A stretch of DNA of 12,952 nt from positions 1 through 12,952 of the forward strand of contig DMMZ01000014.1 of NCBI GenBank assembly GCA_003452915.1, written 5' to 3'. Positions 12,721 through 12,952 of the stretch are shown here, piece by piece. Both the position numbers and the translations under genes were made by a program. Position 1 is the stretch's first letter, and each line of letters starts with the position of its first letter. The notes below the pieces were generated by a model that was not told the origin of the DNA, ran no database searches, and worked only from the letters and a program-made list of their open reading frames with translations. Source of the stretch: Clostridiales bacterium (GTDB taxonomy: Bacteria; Bacillota; Clostridia; Oscillospirales; CAG-382).

Positions 12721-12952
12721 TTATTGACAGTCCAGCTTAACTTCACAACCTGTTTCTGCACTCTTATATATAGCATCAATAATTCTCATGAGTACAACAC
12801 CTTCTTTTGCACTGCTTCTACAGGGAATACCCTTGCAAACGCAATCGACAAAATGTGCTATTTCTCTGTTAAAGAGTCCGTTAAAGTTGAGAGCGGTATC
12901 ACCATGCGGCTTAATATCAACCAACATTCCGTTCATATCAGAGAAAAATTCG
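12721..12952 (-). CDS. Gfo/Idh/MocA-family oxidoreductase, C-terminal fragment (runs off the right edge)
   Basis: An open frame of 76 codons plus stop enters from the right edge and ends at TAA 12723-12721. The sequence LFNREIAHFVDCVCKGIPCR followed by SSAKEGVVLMRIIDAIYKSAETGCEV is the typical C-terminal end of Gfo/Idh/MocA NAD(P)-dependent sugar dehydrogenases, where the last helices pack on the substrate-binding beta-sheet. The Rossmann domain and the EKP-type catalytic motif lie outside the window, so substrate and true start cannot be stated. The internal ATGs at 12936 and 12927 are not starts, because the frame continues upstream to the edge. An intrinsic terminator follows. Confidence 0.85.
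   Translation of the reverse strand, partial: EFFSDMNGMLVDIKPHGDTALNFNGLFNREIAHFVDCVCKGIPCRSSAKEGVVLMRIIDAIYKSAETGCEVKLDCQ

Noticed and set aside
1..12952. CRISPR array, tRNA, rRNA or prophage genes
   Set aside because: No regularly spaced direct repeats, tRNA cloverleaf, rRNA sequence or phage structural genes were recognised on either strand.

Overview
The window is AT-rich and looks like the chromosome of an anaerobic Gram-positive Clostridia member, probably a gut or rumen Oscillospirales/Ruminococcaceae-type organism. This placement is inferred from a PerR-rubrerythrin oxidative-stress operon, strong AAAGGAG ribosome binding sites, consensus sigma-A promoters with 17-nt spacers, a c-di-GMP-II riboswitch, and a dockerin-bearing secreted cell-wall hydrolase. 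No species can be named from the sequence.

Left part (1-2022). A YgiQ-family radical SAM gene runs leftward and off the edge. Its 450-nt upstream region holds a sigma-A promoter, a c-di-GMP-II aptamer overlapping an intrinsic terminator, then a second extended -10 promoter. Divergent from it is a short PerR-type Fur regulator, followed 22 nt later by rubrerythrin; the two very likely form one operon.

Middle part (2039-8020). A decayed 997-bp ISL3-family insertion sequence sits exactly between the convergent rubrerythrin and surface-protein genes. Its transposase has a nonsense codon, a frameshift and an internal deletion. Leftward genes then follow: a membrane-anchored galactose-binding-fold surface protein, a GH73 glucosaminidase with Big_2, SH3 and dockerin domains (its long leader carries strong inverted repeats), an AEC-family permease, and a ClpP protease with an intact catalytic triad but no ClpX beside it.

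Right part (8249-12952). A secreted subtilisin-family (S8) protease is read rightward from a consensus promoter, through an unusual 213-nt structured leader. Its catalytic Asp is replaced by Glu. Convergent with it is an operon for an ECF sigma factor and an overlapping single-pass membrane anti-sigma-like protein. The extracellular part of that membrane protein appears to contain two tandem copies of a module that resembles the propeptide of the neighbouring protease. This suggests a locus in which protease-inhibitor-like ectodomains control an ECF sigma factor, and it is the most interesting candidate system here. The window ends in the C-terminus of a Gfo/Idh/MocA-type oxidoreductase.

All domain calls come from motif reading by eye. 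The propeptide/anti-sigma relationship, riboswitch polarity and leader structures are inferences that need profile, structure-prediction or covariance checks.
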